Virus record (IMG/VR): IMGVR_UViG_3300017951_000032 | Span: 1-41,353 of that record | DNA: 41,353 nt | Direction: 5' to 3' (one strand) | Source of the DNA: a virus | Part shown: positions 1 through 6,083 of the stretch, in pieces | How the letters are laid out: each line of letters begins with the position of its first letter | Position numbering within the stretch: the first letter of the stretch is position 1 | The notes under the pieces: generated by a model | The model's database searches: none | Seen by the model: the letters and a program-made list of their open reading frames with translations, nothing else | What the model was told of the DNA's origin: nothing | Translations under genes and position numbers: made by a program

Positions 1-78
1 ACGTTCGAAGTCATTACTATCTAATTCGTCTACCGTTTCAACTCCTTGACTAGTTTTCCAATTGATGTATCTAATCAT
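1..78 (-). CDS. Partial leftward gene, unknown function (N-terminus only)
   Basis: An open frame reads leftward from an ATG at 78-76 to the window edge, giving 26 residues beginning MIRYINWKTS and ending in an acidic stretch (DELDSNDFER). The leader on the minus strand is AT-rich with no Shine-Dalgarno, like the other starts here, which supports the start choice. No function can be assigned from 26 residues. Its direction is opposite to the rightward block beginning at 1185, so the region between is a divergent intergenic region. A chance open frame is possible at this length. Confidence 0.55.
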   Translation of the reverse strand, partial: MIRYINWKTSQGVETVDELDSNDFER

Positions 79-163
79 AATGATATAGTTTTAAAATGTA
101 ATAGGTGTAAAAAAGTCCCTGCAAGCTTTCAGCTTACAGAGACGCCAAATAAGGCTATTTAAG

Positions 164-182
164 GCCATCAAATTTTGATGGC
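164..182. repeat. Perfect inverted repeat (9-bp arms)
   Basis: GCCATCAAA and TTTGATGGC flank a single central T. No T-run follows on either strand, so it is not a typical intrinsic terminator. It lies between the leftward partial gene and the possible small rightward ORF, so it could be a protein-binding site. The role is inferred only. Confidence 0.5.
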
Positions 183-184
183 GT

Positions 185-463
185 GTGTCTATTCATTTCC
201 CCTTAAAGTCAAGCGTATACCGCAAGGATAAGGGTTTAGGGGCGTGCTTATGTTCTCCGTCCTTCTATGCCTTAGAAGTGTACGACGGTGGCCACGCTCC
301 GTGTGCGTCTCAATACGTCAAAGAACTAGACAACCTATTGACAAGCAAGGGTGTACCCTGCCTAGGCTTCGCAGTGGACTGGATGCCTTTTGTCAATTCG
401 TCCGGGCTCTCTAAATGTGACCTTTTTCGTTGGTCACATTACAATAATATTGTTACTTATTGA
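185..463 (+). CDS. Possible small Cys-containing protein, doubtful
   Basis: A GTG-started frame of 92 codons containing five cysteines (for example in GACLCSPS and GVPCLGF). I recognise no family, see no membrane segment, and the only start is GTG directly after a hairpin. In its favour, the 185-463 stretch is less AT-rich than the flanks and no competing frame is open on the other strand. Against it, there is no adjacent gene to form an operon and the start context is poor. It could instead be a structured RNA or chance. Confidence 0.3.
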   Translation: MSIHFPLKSSVYRKDKGLGACLCSPSFYALEVYDGGHAPCASQYVKELDNLLTSKGVPCLGFAVDWMPFVNSSGLSKCDLFRWSHYNNIVTY

Positions 464-516
464 TAATAACAAATGAATAACAAACTTTTTTTAGTTATGG
501 GTGAAATTGGTAAAAA

Positions 517-534
517 TTAGGCCAAATGGCCTAA
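517..534. repeat. Palindrome TTAGGCCA-AA-TGGCCTAA
   Basis: Perfect 8-bp arms with a 2-bp centre. A 17-base core including most of it (515-531) recurs exactly at 4900-4916, inside a lysine-rich coding sequence. That makes a specific DNA-binding site more likely than a random palindrome. No T-run follows, so it is not a terminator. Confidence 0.5.
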
Positions 535-577
535 AAGTAGTATAAACCGCTTATTATGTTTAGATGTGTAGTAATAC

Positions 578-621
578 ACGAAAACATGAACTTTTGCGTA
601 TGCTATATTACCTGTTTTCGT
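578..621. repeat. Inverted repeat ACGAAAACA / TGTTTTCGT
   Basis: Perfect 9-bp arms at 578-586 and 613-621 separated by 26 bp. It could be a split operator or form a long-loop hairpin. The function is unknown. Confidence 0.45.
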
Positions 622-1013
622 AATTTATCATTTCCCCTGAGAGAGTTAAATAACAGTTGCACACACAAGCATATGACCCTACACAAAAACATGCATACAA
701 GCGTATAGGATGCGATTACTGGCACTTGGTTCGAGTCCTGTAAGACTTGAATATGTGGCAACATTCAAAAATTGGCCCCACCCCATCACGGGAAAAGCGG
801 TTTTTTCTTTTGACCGGTGGGGGGGATCTCTATCTATCGCTTACTCTCTTAAAGTGCCTAAAAACTATTTTTTGGGACGTTTCTCCAGGTAGCACCAGGG
901 ACGCACTACCCCTCCATTTTCAATTATTTTCGACGTCCATTACACACTTTACCCTAACTTTGTGACAAAAAAGCCTTGATTTTACCCCTATTTTCACCAT
1001 TTTTTCACTATCC

Positions 1014-1048
1014 TGGGTTACACCAAAATTATTTTCCACTATAACCCA
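1014..1048. repeat. Inverted repeat TGGGTTA / TAACCCA
   Basis: Perfect 7-bp arms at 1014-1020 and 1042-1048 around a 21-base AT-rich spacer, about 50 bp upstream of the candidate -33 box at 1098. It could be an operator for the early promoter. The short arms mean chance is possible. Confidence 0.35.
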
Positions 1049-1097
1049 CTGAGATTCAGTCCCTTAGAAATTAATTTGCTAACGCTTGCACTTAACG

Positions 1098-1129
1098 TTT
1101 GTTAATTAAAGATTATTTATTCTCATTTG
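1098..1129 (+). promoter_or_regulatory. Candidate early promoter (TTTG-N20-CTCATTTG)
   Basis: TTTG at 1098-1101 matches the Bacteroidetes -33 element. Twenty bases later CTCATTTG (1122-1129) matches the TTTG half of the -7 consensus TAnnTTTG. The -33 box sits in TTTGTTAATT, which recurs at 6929 and 14051. Initiation near 1136 would leave a leader of about 50 nt before the first rightward gene at 1185. Confidence 0.45.
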
Positions 1130-1184
1130 CATCAGAACGAACGAAATAACCGGGGGCATCCCCACTACACAAAACGACTGTTAT

Positions 1185-1457
1185 ATGGCAAATCAAGAAG
1201 TATTATCACTAGCCAACCAAGCCTACGAGGTTGAGAGATTGGCTAACGCGTCTCACAATGGCGCTCATTTACACAATGTTGCTCGGGGCATCCCTGGCCG
1301 TCTCTGGATAGCAACGAATGTATTATCTGGGCTTATCGCGGCTGACAGTCTGGGTGCGGTTCCAGCTATCGAGCGCAACTTAGTAGATCTCTCGTTGGAG
1401 TATGCTGACGCTTTGATTGTTGCTCATGTGTCTAATCCTATTAAGGTATCGGAATAA
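1185..1457 (+). CDS. Small unknown protein, first gene of the rightward early block
   Basis: A 90-residue protein, mostly alpha-helical in character (Ala/Leu-rich, for example SLANQAYEVERLANASH), without membrane segments or recognisable motif. The start at 1185 is the only ATG, preceded by an AT-rich leader (ACTGTTAT). Its TAA overlaps the ATG of the next small gene by one base, an arrangement typical of translationally coupled phage genes. A single copy of each hydrophobic heptad suggests a short helical bundle, but this is inference. I do not recognise a family. It probably belongs to the first transcript from the promoter near 1100. Confidence 0.75.
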   Translation: MANQEVLSLANQAYEVERLANASHNGAHLHNVARGIPGRLWIATNVLSGLIAADSLGAVPAIERNLVDLSLEYADALIVAHVSNPIKVSE

Positions 1458-1600
1458 TGAAAAGAGTTTATTCATTAGACGAGGCGATGATGTGGTTTAT
1501 GGGCCATAGTTCTGGGAGTGTCATTTGCGTATCTGGCGACCGGGAGAGGGAGGTAAGTTGTTACCCTGATGCAGTTACATTTTACAAATCATTAGTATGA
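1457..1600 (+). CDS. 47-residue small unknown protein
   Basis: ATG at 1457 overlaps the preceding TAA (TAATG). The frame runs 47 codons to TGA at 1598-1600, which itself overlaps the next ATG at 1597 (ATGA). Tight coupling at both ends is the strongest evidence that this is real despite its size. The sequence starts MKRVYSLDEAMMWFMGHSSG and has two cysteines (VICV, VSCY). There is no clear membrane helix or domain. It may be a small regulator or inhibitor, but nothing in the sequence proves that. Confidence 0.7.
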   Translation: MKRVYSLDEAMMWFMGHSSGSVICVSGDREREVSCYPDAVTFYKSLV

Positions 1601-1944
1601 AAAAGCCATTAGAAAAGATGATCCTTGCTGGCTTGTGGGGAGAGATGATGTCTACGAAGCTTTGGCAGTTCCGTAAGCGCCGGAGGTTAATCCGGGAGTA
1701 TAGGAGGAAGTTGGGGTTGTATATGGTACGTCATGGGGAGGTATTGGAGTATGTTGAGAGGGATTTATGTGCTTTGGCGGAGAGAAGTGATAGTGACGAG
1801 GTAGCGAAGGCTGCTATGCGGAGATTGCGCCGGGAGTATGATGGTAGTTATGGGTGGTGTAGGGAGTGTGATGGTTTGGTGGTGAAGGAAGATCATTGTT
1901 GCCTTAACTGGATTGATACTGGAGAGGACGTTTCATTTGAGTAA
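1597..1944 (+). CDS. Basic unknown protein with C-terminal Cys/His cluster
   Basis: 115 residues. The first half is strongly basic (WQFRKRRRLIREYRRKLG, about residues 24-41), suitable for nucleic-acid contact. The C-terminal part carries a CxxC and an HCC (WCRECDG at about 92-98 and DHCCLNW at about 102-108). This could be a small zinc-binding knuckle, although spacing is compact compared with classical zinc ribbons. The start overlaps the previous stop by four bases. Codon use is rich in G and T in this gene and the next ones, unlike the late genes. The family is unrecognised; a nucleic-acid-binding role is inferred from charge and Cys/His content. Confidence 0.75.
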   Translation: MKKPLEKMILAGLWGEMMSTKLWQFRKRRRLIREYRRKLGLYMVRHGEVLEYVERDLCALAERSDSDEVAKAAMRRLRREYDGSYGWCRECDGLVVKEDHCCLNWIDTGEDVSFE

Positions 1945-1957
1945 AAACTGAGAAATC

Positions 1958-2173
1958 ATGAATAAAAGAGAGAAACAGATAAATATGTTGTTTGAGGGTT
2001 CTATACTGTTTGTGTTGAGCCTGATGGTTCCTTATGTGATTGTGGCTTTCATCTCCCTGGAGTTGTTGTTTTGGGAGTGGCCTGTTTATGTACGGGGAAT
2101 AGTAGTCACAGCTAATATCTTCTGTTTGGGCATGTCTCTTATCTACTTAGGAATAAAATATACGCAATCATGA
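1958..2173 (+). CDS. Small two-helix membrane protein
   Basis: 71 residues with a basic N-terminus (MNKREKQ) and two hydrophobic segments, roughly residues 14-38 and 46-66, connected by a short loop containing WEWP. The topology is probably N-in/C-in at the inner membrane. The leader GAGAAATC before the ATG has the A(-3) and C(-1) context common here. Its end overlaps the start of the next gene (ATG at 2170). Holin or superinfection-exclusion roles are possible for small phage membrane proteins, but no lysis gene lies beside it, so I do not assign one. Confidence 0.7.
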   Translation: MNKREKQINMLFEGSILFVLSLMVPYVIVAFISLELLFWEWPVYVRGIVVTANIFCLGMSLIYLGIKYTQS

Positions 2174-2490
2174 CCAGATCAAAGGCTATGGAGATAGGCA
2201 AGCGAATGTCTAACGCTGACATTTGGGAGACGCTGAAGCGTGCGCGTGTGGGCATTGTGGATTGGGAGAAGGCGAGTAAGGGGAATACCTCTATGAGTCT
2301 GGGTGCGACCTTCAATTTGTTTGTGCGTGGCTTACGGAGGTATGATGAGTTGGGGCGGGACATGCACAATCTGGCGAAGCGCAATGTAGTGTATGAGTTT
2401 TGGCGTTTTTTGCCGGAGGGGTTTTATGTGAGGCCCAGGAAGCGTGTTGCTCCGGAGGTTACGATGCACGAATCACCGATAGAAATTTAA
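2170..2490 (+). CDS. Unknown basic early protein
   Basis: 106 residues, soluble, with alternating basic and acidic helices (IGKRMSNADIWETLKRARVG) and a basic Arg/Lys patch near the C-terminus (VRPRKRVAP). The ATG overlaps the preceding stop by four bases, supporting the start. The gene is strongly G-rich on the coding strand, like its neighbours. No recognised motif. It could bind host protein or nucleic acid, but nothing visible proves it. Confidence 0.75.
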   Translation: MTRSKAMEIGKRMSNADIWETLKRARVGIVDWEKASKGNTSMSLGATFNLFVRGLRRYDELGRDMHNLAKRNVVYEFWRFLPEGFYVRPRKRVAPEVTMHESPIEI

Positions 2491-2494
2491 AACT

Positions 2495-2704
2495 ATGTCT
2501 ACACAATCACATAAAGATGTTGAATTGGGTGGTATCCAGGCCAGGATAGACCGTATTCGGGCGGTGGGGATTGACGAGGGGTTGTATCGTCTGCGTATGG
2601 AGGGGGAGATATCTGCGATTGTTGTGGGTGTTGAGGCTTTATGGGATGTTCGGAGGATGGTGGAGATGTATGATCGTTATGGTGTTATTTTTCAACGGTG
2701 TTAA
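2495..2704 (+). CDS. Small unknown protein
   Basis: 69 residues starting MSTQSHKDVELGG, mainly helical and mixed-charge (IQARIDRIRAVG, VRRMVEMYDRYG). It follows the previous gene by four bases with an AT-rich leader (TTTAAAACT) and stops 11 bases before the next ATG. It has a single C-terminal cysteine and no membrane segment. It is part of the same G-rich gene cluster. Function unknown. Confidence 0.65.
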   Translation: MSTQSHKDVELGGIQARIDRIRAVGIDEGLYRLRMEGEISAIVVGVEALWDVRRMVEMYDRYGVIFQRC

Positions 2705-2715
2705 AAAGAATAATT

Positions 2716-2994
2716 ATGTCACTACAACTTACAGAACATGAGCAGCAGCGCCGGAAGCTATGGTGTGATGCCTGGGTAGCGGTAGCGAATGCTTATAACT
2801 CCAGGACTCCAGAAGTGGCGACTGGCTGGGCAGATGCCGCACTAGCTGGCTTTGATGAAAGGTTTGAGTCACCGTTCTCCCGCTTAAATCGGCTGAAGTC
2901 TGAGCGCTGCAATTGCGTGAAACCTATTCCTAGCAGCGATGGTGAGGTCGTCACCTGTGGGAGATGTGGATTAGTAATGGAAGAAAACGAATAA
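2716..2994 (+). CDS. Small protein with C-terminal zinc-ribbon-like Cys motif
   Basis: 92 residues from the ATG at 2716. An upstream GTG at 2698 would overlap the previous gene, and the ATG has the better AT-rich leader (AAGAATAATT). The N-terminal 65 residues are helical with two Trp-containing helices (LWCDAWVAVANAY, GWADAALAGF). The C-terminus has CNC and CGRCG separated by about 15 residues, a four-cysteine arrangement like a zinc ribbon. Zinc ribbons commonly bind nucleic acid or stabilise small domains. The specific role is unknown. Confidence 0.7.
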   Translation: MSLQLTEHEQQRRKLWCDAWVAVANAYNSRTPEVATGWADAALAGFDERFESPFSRLNRLKSERCNCVKPIPSSDGEVVTCGRCGLVMEENE

Positions 2995-3003
2995 ACAATA
3001 GTC

Positions 3004-3942
3004 ATGGAAAAAGTTAAAAAATTCAAAGAGTACATGGAGGGTAGATACTTTCGGACGGTAGACGGTGAGGATAATATGCTTAGCATTGCCTCCATCCACC
3101 GGGAGATTGATCGTTTTATTAAGTATTATCCTGACTTGAATGAGCTTCTTGTGAATCCTAATCAGGAGAAGCTGTTTGAGGATGATAGAGTAGAGACGAA
3201 GTACCGTGATTATCATGGTAGAGTTATCTGTATTGGGGATGATATTTTGATTGAGTTCTGCCGTGGTGGCAGCTGGGAGAAGTTCGTGGATGTGAAGGCA
3301 AGTCATATTTCCGATGATGGGGACCTCGTATGTGTAGATGTTGTAGGAACGGCATTTCTTCTGTCTGGCTTCTTGGGGGTGGATTACCATCGCGTTATTT
3401 CTAGGTATCCTTCTAATGATAACCTGGTAACAGCAGAAGCCCCTACGACATACCGTGATGATAGAGGTAATCTGATCAAATATGGACATAATGTGAAGGT
3501 ATATAGGCAGTTTCCATTTTCCGGCAGGGAGCCCTACGTAACCGGTATTGTGGGATATGATGATCGCCTGGGGGTAATTATTGTGGATGATATGCGTACC
3601 AAGCACGTTCTCCAATATCTGGTTGCCTCCGATGATTATCGTGTTGAGATTGATGGTGGGGTGATTGAGGAAGTTCCCCAGACGTTTGGAGATACCCAGG
3701 GAGAAAACTGGTTGACAAGTGGTGCTATAAATTGGGGAGCCTCATTTGAAGGGATGTCTAAGATATTATCAAAATACCTCGTCATCGAGAGCGATCCCGA
3801 CTATGGCATCCGCGTCTCCCCGGCAGACGACTACGATGTGGCGTGTAGCAAGGCCTATGAGAGTGACTGGGAGAATGTGGGAGTATTTGATACCAATGGT
3901 ACTGAGTATGATTGGGAAGATAATCTGGAGGTAGTGGTATGA
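3004..3942 (+). CDS. Unknown protein with internally duplicated beta-type module
   Basis: 312 residues. Two related segments are visible: YRDYHGRVICIGDDILIEF from about residue 67, and YRDDRGNLIKYGHNVKVYR from about residue 150. Each is followed by a short hydrophobic strand and an acidic turn ending in VCVD or IIVDD. The spacing of about 83 residues suggests a tandem beta-barrel-like (SH3/KOW-like) repeat, an inference from alternating strands. The N-terminus is helical, and the C-terminal 60 residues are acidic and aromatic (ESDWENVG, YDWEDN). The last codons overlap the next gene (ATGA at 3939). No family recognised. Confidence 0.8.
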   Translation: MEKVKKFKEYMEGRYFRTVDGEDNMLSIASIHREIDRFIKYYPDLNELLVNPNQEKLFEDDRVETKYRDYHGRVICIGDDILIEFCRGGSWEKFVDVKASHISDDGDLVCVDVVGTAFLLSGFLGVDYHRVISRYPSNDNLVTAEAPTTYRDDRGNLIKYGHNVKVYRQFPFSGREPYVTGIVGYDDRLGVIIVDDMRTKHVLQYLVASDDYRVEIDGGVIEEVPQTFGDTQGENWLTSGAINWGASFEGMSKILSKYLVIESDPDYGIRVSPADDYDVACSKAYESDWENVGVFDTNGTEYDWEDNLEVVV

Positions 3943-4310
3943 CAGCAATATTCCCTAGCCTGAGCATAGTGACGTTTGGCCACAACATAGTGGTAACGAC
4001 GAACGTCCGCAAAAAAGACAAGGATGGTGTCTACCGTCTGATCTACCTCCAGGAGCATCTTCTGTGTGGCGAGAATGATAAGGATGAAATACTGATGGCT
4101 GCGGTCAATAACATTAATAGACGGGCATACAAAGCATATTGTGAAGAGGACGTCGATGATAGTGTGTATGAAACCGGCCCAGCCAAAGATGCTCACAAGT
4201 ACCCAAAATGTAACTCCTGCGACCGCAACGGAAAGCAGCAAAGCAACTTTGAAAGATATCGTATTGAGGTACCCAGGAAATCTCCGGATCCCCTACCCTC
4301 AATACACTGA
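3939..4310 (+). CDS. Unknown protein with CxxC motif
   Basis: 123 residues, beginning MTAIFPSLSIVTFGHN. The start ATG overlaps the preceding TGA, indicating translational coupling. The first 50 residues look beta-rich (IVVTTNVRKK, YRLIYLQEHL). A CNSCDRNGK motif near residues 94-102, plus Cys near 43 and 68, could bind metal, but the pattern is incomplete. The C-terminus is Pro-rich. It is the last gene before the hairpins at 4315-4388, so it probably ends the first transcript. Function unknown. Confidence 0.7.
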   Translation: MTAIFPSLSIVTFGHNIVVTTNVRKKDKDGVYRLIYLQEHLLCGENDKDEILMAAVNNINRRAYKAYCEEDVDDSVYETGPAKDAHKYPKCNSCDRNGKQQSNFERYRIEVPRKSPDPLPSIH

Positions 4311-4314
4311 TTAA

Positions 4315-4330
4315 ACCCGCCCCACCGGGT
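4315..4330 (+). terminator. Weak hairpin after the first gene block
   Basis: ACCCG and CGGGT arms with loop CCCCAC, five bases after the stop at 4310, followed by the mixed sequence AGTTCTTTTC. The stem is short and the T-run poor. It may protect the 3' end or be incidental next to the stronger terminator at 4362. Confidence 0.35.
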
Positions 4331-4361
4331 AGTTCTTTTCGATCTGTAATTCAAATTTCGG

Positions 4362-4388
4362 AGAGGGGACGAAAATCCCCTCTTTTTT
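4362..4388 (+). terminator. Intrinsic terminator AGAGGGGA / TCCCCTCT + T6
   Basis: Perfect 8-bp arms at 4362-4369 and 4376-4383 with a 6-base loop CGAAAA; the last T of the stem begins a T6 run. It lies only 16 bases before the next ATG. That gene therefore needs read-through, a very short separate leader, or regulated termination. An almost identical hairpin sits before the gene at 7069. Confidence 0.8.
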
Positions 4389-4404
4389 CAAAACCTTAAA
4401 AATC

Positions 4405-4794
4405 ATGAGTGATAATAATAAAACAATCAACCAACTGAGAGATAAGGCCTACACTACCGCCCTGGAGAAAGGATGGTATGAGAACGAGGACCAACTGGGT
4501 ACCCGCCTCGCACTTATCCACTCCGAAGTGTCTGAAGCCTTGGAGGCTGACCGTAATGGCCTGCATTGCCGGAAACAGGACCTTGACCTGGTGCTGGCCA
4601 TCGAAGACGACAATGAATTTAAGAAGGCCTTTAAAGCGCTCGTCAAAGACCGCTTCGAAGATGAGCTGGCAGACGTCATAATTAGAATCCTCGATATGTC
4701 CGGTCGCCTCCTGATTGACCTCGATGGACATATCGCAGCCAAGATGAGGTACAATGCCATGAGAGAATATAAGCACGGAGGGAAGAGGTATTGA
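4405..4794 (+). CDS. MazG-like nucleotide pyrophosphohydrolase
   Basis: 129 residues. Family knowledge: MazG-like all-alpha NTP pyrophosphatases cleave (d)NTPs to NMP and pyrophosphate using paired acidic motifs ExxE and ExxD that hold magnesium. Seen here: EVSEALE (E41-E44), then FEDELADVIIRILD (E87-D90), and a C-terminal IAAKMRYNAMREYKHGGKRY tail typical of phage members. The two motifs are about 43 residues apart, with an acidic insertion near residues 59-75. A phage enzyme of this kind could purge non-canonical nucleotides, recycle nucleotides or blunt host alarmone signalling; which applies is inference. The start has leader TTAAAAATC directly downstream of a terminator hairpin. Confidence 0.85.
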   Translation: MSDNNKTINQLRDKAYTTALEKGWYENEDQLGTRLALIHSEVSEALEADRNGLHCRKQDLDLVLAIEDDNEFKKAFKALVKDRFEDELADVIIRILDMSGRLLIDLDGHIAAKMRYNAMREYKHGGKRY

Positions 4795-4796
4795 TC

Positions 4797-5033
4797 ATGG
4801 CAAAGAAAAGTAAGCCAAAACCCAAACAGAAGCTTAAAGGAAGCCAGAAGAAACCAAAAAAGAAGAAAAGCTTCCAACGAAAAAAGCCTACCAAAGCAGA
4901 ATTAGGCCAAATGGCCCAAATTGAGGTGGGTAGGCTGGAGTGTGAGCTTATTGAGACTCCCTGGTATAGACCACTGTACCGTATGTGGTGTCGTCAGCGA
5001 ATCAAGAGAATTAAAGAGATCTATAAGCTATGA
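4797..5033 (+). CDS. Lysine-rich small basic protein
   Basis: 78 residues. The first 35 are almost all Lys/Pro/Gln/Ser (for example KPKPKQKLKGSQKKPKKKK), probably disordered and nucleic-acid-binding. The remainder is a helical tail with a Trp-Tyr cluster (ETPWYRPLYRMWCRQRIKR). I use the ATG at 4797, two bases after the preceding stop; the in-frame upstream codon at 4791 lies inside the previous gene. The 17-base palindromic core seen at 515-531 recurs at 4900-4916, encoding ELGQMAQ. Possibly a histone-like or packaging-associated protein, but this rests on composition only. It overlaps the next gene by four bases. Confidence 0.7.
   Translation: MAKKSKPKPKQKLKGSQKKPKKKKSFQRKKPTKAELGQMAQIEVGRLECELIETPWYRPLYRMWCRQRIKRIKEIYKL
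4900..4916. repeat. Second copy of the 17-base palindromic core
   Basis: AATTAGGCCAAATGGCC is identical to 515-531. Here the palindrome is broken at one outer position (TTAGGCCA / TGGCCCAA). It is within a coding sequence, so the match may be partly fortuitous, but 17 exact bases in 41 kb is unexpected by chance. Confidence 0.45.
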
Positions 5034-5266
5034 TTGAAATATATAAACTACCCAAACACTACCAGGCATTGATATTTGCCATAGCAATATTACTTTTTTC
5101 TATAATATTTTCTATTGCTGACTGTGGCCTGGATATGGAGTGCTGGAGGCTGAAAGTCCATCGTAAGATGATTATTGGAGCCTTCGGTGTTATGGTGGTA
5201 GTGATGATTATTTCTTTGCTGATTGAATTAGTTTTACTTATAAAAAATGGAACCCATGAACTTTAA
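5030..5266 (+). CDS. Small two-helix membrane protein
   Basis: 78 residues with two strong hydrophobic segments: about residues 11-30 (HYQALIFAIAILLFSIIFSI) and about 47-71 (MIIGAFGVMVVVMIISLLIE). A short polar loop between them contains two cysteines (DCGLDMECW), possibly a periplasmic disulfide. The ATG overlaps the previous stop (ATGA), and its 3' end overlaps the next start by 20 bases. The placement in an accessory cluster is compatible with exclusion or host-membrane modulation, but no specific role is supported. Confidence 0.75.
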   Translation: MIEIYKLPKHYQALIFAIAILLFSIIFSIADCGLDMECWRLKVHRKMIIGAFGVMVVVMIISLLIELVLLIKNGTHEL

Positions 5267-5696
5267 CCTTAACGGAACAAAACCCGACTTTTTGACACTC
5301 GAAAGATTATTCGAAGCTTGGACAAAGGAGGCGGGAGCAGAAAACCTGACCTTCAAAGAGTGGCTGGTATCTACTCACTTCACTCAGATAAGATTCGATA
5401 AAGAGTGGGCCAATACTATTGCCGGACGTCTACTCCAGAAAGGCTACGCCGCAATCGCCTTCAGAGATGGTGCTGGATGGTGGATAGGAATAGACCCTAC
5501 CGACGATATGGCAGACGTTCCCAGACCTCCAAAGACGGAAAAGATCGTTGAATCCCTCATTCGCCAGGGCTGGGCAATAAAACAGGGCTCCCTCGGATAT
5601 GCCGTCTTTGAGAAAGGTGGAAAAATCCAGGTGATCGGAGACTATCTCCCCCTCCCCCCACCTATTGATAGTGATGTTGTGATCGGAGATATTTGA
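5247..5696 (+). CDS. Unknown soluble protein
   Basis: 149 residues. The first 60 residues are helical (LERLFEAWTKEAGAENLTFKE). The middle has an aromatic GAGWWIGIDP segment. The C-terminal 45 residues contain a second helix-strand unit (TEKIVESLIRQGWAIKQGS, YAVFEKGGKIQVIGD) that resembles an earlier one (ANTIAGRLLQKGYAAIAFRDG), suggesting a duplicated small alpha-beta unit. Alternative starts are ATG at 5247 and 5256; both overlap the membrane gene upstream. It ends just before the hairpin at 5734. No family recognised. Confidence 0.7.
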   Translation: MEPMNFNLNGTKPDFLTLERLFEAWTKEAGAENLTFKEWLVSTHFTQIRFDKEWANTIAGRLLQKGYAAIAFRDGAGWWIGIDPTDDMADVPRPPKTEKIVESLIRQGWAIKQGSLGYAVFEKGGKIQVIGDYLPLPPPIDSDVVIGDI

Positions 5697-5703
5697 AAAT
5701 TCG

Positions 5704-5719
5704 ATTAATTTTTATTAAT
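5704..5719 (+). promoter_or_regulatory. AT-rich box resembling GTTAATTTTC-TTAAT
   Basis: ATTAATTTTTATTAAT differs at two of 16 positions from the box at 35098-35113, and is also related to 14054-14069. All three lie in short intergenic gaps ahead of transcription-unit starts. It may be a promoter UP-like or -33-region element; no good -7 element follows at the right distance here. Confidence 0.3.
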
Positions 5720-5733
5720 TAATATTCGTTCTT

Positions 5734-5789
5734 TGGGGGTATCAGCAACTTCTTTCAGTGGATTACTAATTTTCATGATACCCCCATCT
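5734..5789 (+). terminator. Long-loop hairpin TGGGGGTATCA / TGATACCCCCA
   Basis: Perfect 11-bp arms at 5734-5744 and 5776-5786 around a 31-base loop, then TCTTTTT. The stem is very strong and a partial T-run follows, so termination after the gene ending at 5696 is likely. The large loop is unusual for an intrinsic terminator and could carry a second function. Confidence 0.65.
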
Positions 5790-5810
5790 TTTTACCTAAC
5801 ACACTAAAGC

Positions 5811-6083
5811 ATGAAAGCAAGACTACTAACAATCGCATTTCTTCTGCTGGCATCGGGCGTTTTTGCCCAGGTACAGGGAGAGGAAGTTCCCAAAGATACC
5901 CTCTGTGATGACCTGAAGATGGGCGTTTACCAGACAAGCCACAACCACCCTTCAGCAGATGCTATTCTAATGATGAAGATCCGGGAAGAGATAAACATCC
6001 TTCTCAACGATGCAATTACAGCCACAAAAAAGTATTTTGTATATGAAGAGAAGCACATCACAAATACGCAAAAAGATAAGTAG
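5811..6083 (+). CDS. Small secreted protein with Sec signal peptide
   Basis: 90 residues. The N-terminus has the full signal-peptide pattern: basic MKAR, hydrophobic core LLTIAFLLLASGV, then FAQ as cleavage site (residues about 18-20), the usual Bacteroidetes ending. The mature part has one cysteine and a long helix (AILMMKIREEINILLNDAI), so it is not a lipoprotein by a lipobox. A periplasmic role such as spanin-like, anti-receptor or inhibitor is possible, but no motif decides. The start is preceded by ACTAAAGC. The 3' end overlaps the next gene by about 40 bases. Confidence 0.75.
   Translation: MKARLLTIAFLLLASGVFAQVQGEEVPKDTLCDDLKMGVYQTSHNHPSADAILMMKIREEINILLNDAITATKKYFVYEEKHITNTQKDK

Larger units (their letters stand above)
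464..1184. other. 720-bp intergenic region without a convincing gene
   Basis: Two short overlapping frames (710-892 and 747-965) lie in different phases and lack protein character, so I do not call them. The stretch holds inverted repeats at 517-534, 578-621, 776-822 and 1014-1048. It also has TTTTCAC-type direct repeats near 990-1010 and 1033-1042, and a promoter-like pair at 1098-1129. It separates a leftward from a rightward gene block, so it is a plausible regulatory hub or origin. No iteron array that would prove an origin is visible. Confidence 0.6.

Noticed and set aside
721-750. tRNA-like T-arm GGTTCGAGTCC
   Set aside because: The surrounding bases do not form a proper T-stem (one bulge and a mismatch). 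No matching acceptor, D-arm or anticodon arm was found upstream.
955-962. TAACTTTG as a -7 promoter element
   Set aside because: It matches TAnnTTTG exactly, but no TTTG-like -33 box is at the right distance and it is over 200 bp from the first gene.
710-965. Two overlapping rightward ORFs of 60 and 72 codons
   Set aside because: They overlap in different frames, lack protein-like composition and sit in a repeat-bearing non-coding region.
2971-3615. 214-codon leftward ORF
   Set aside because: It lies wholly opposite the 312-residue rightward gene, which has better start context and coupled neighbours. It is an antisense shadow.
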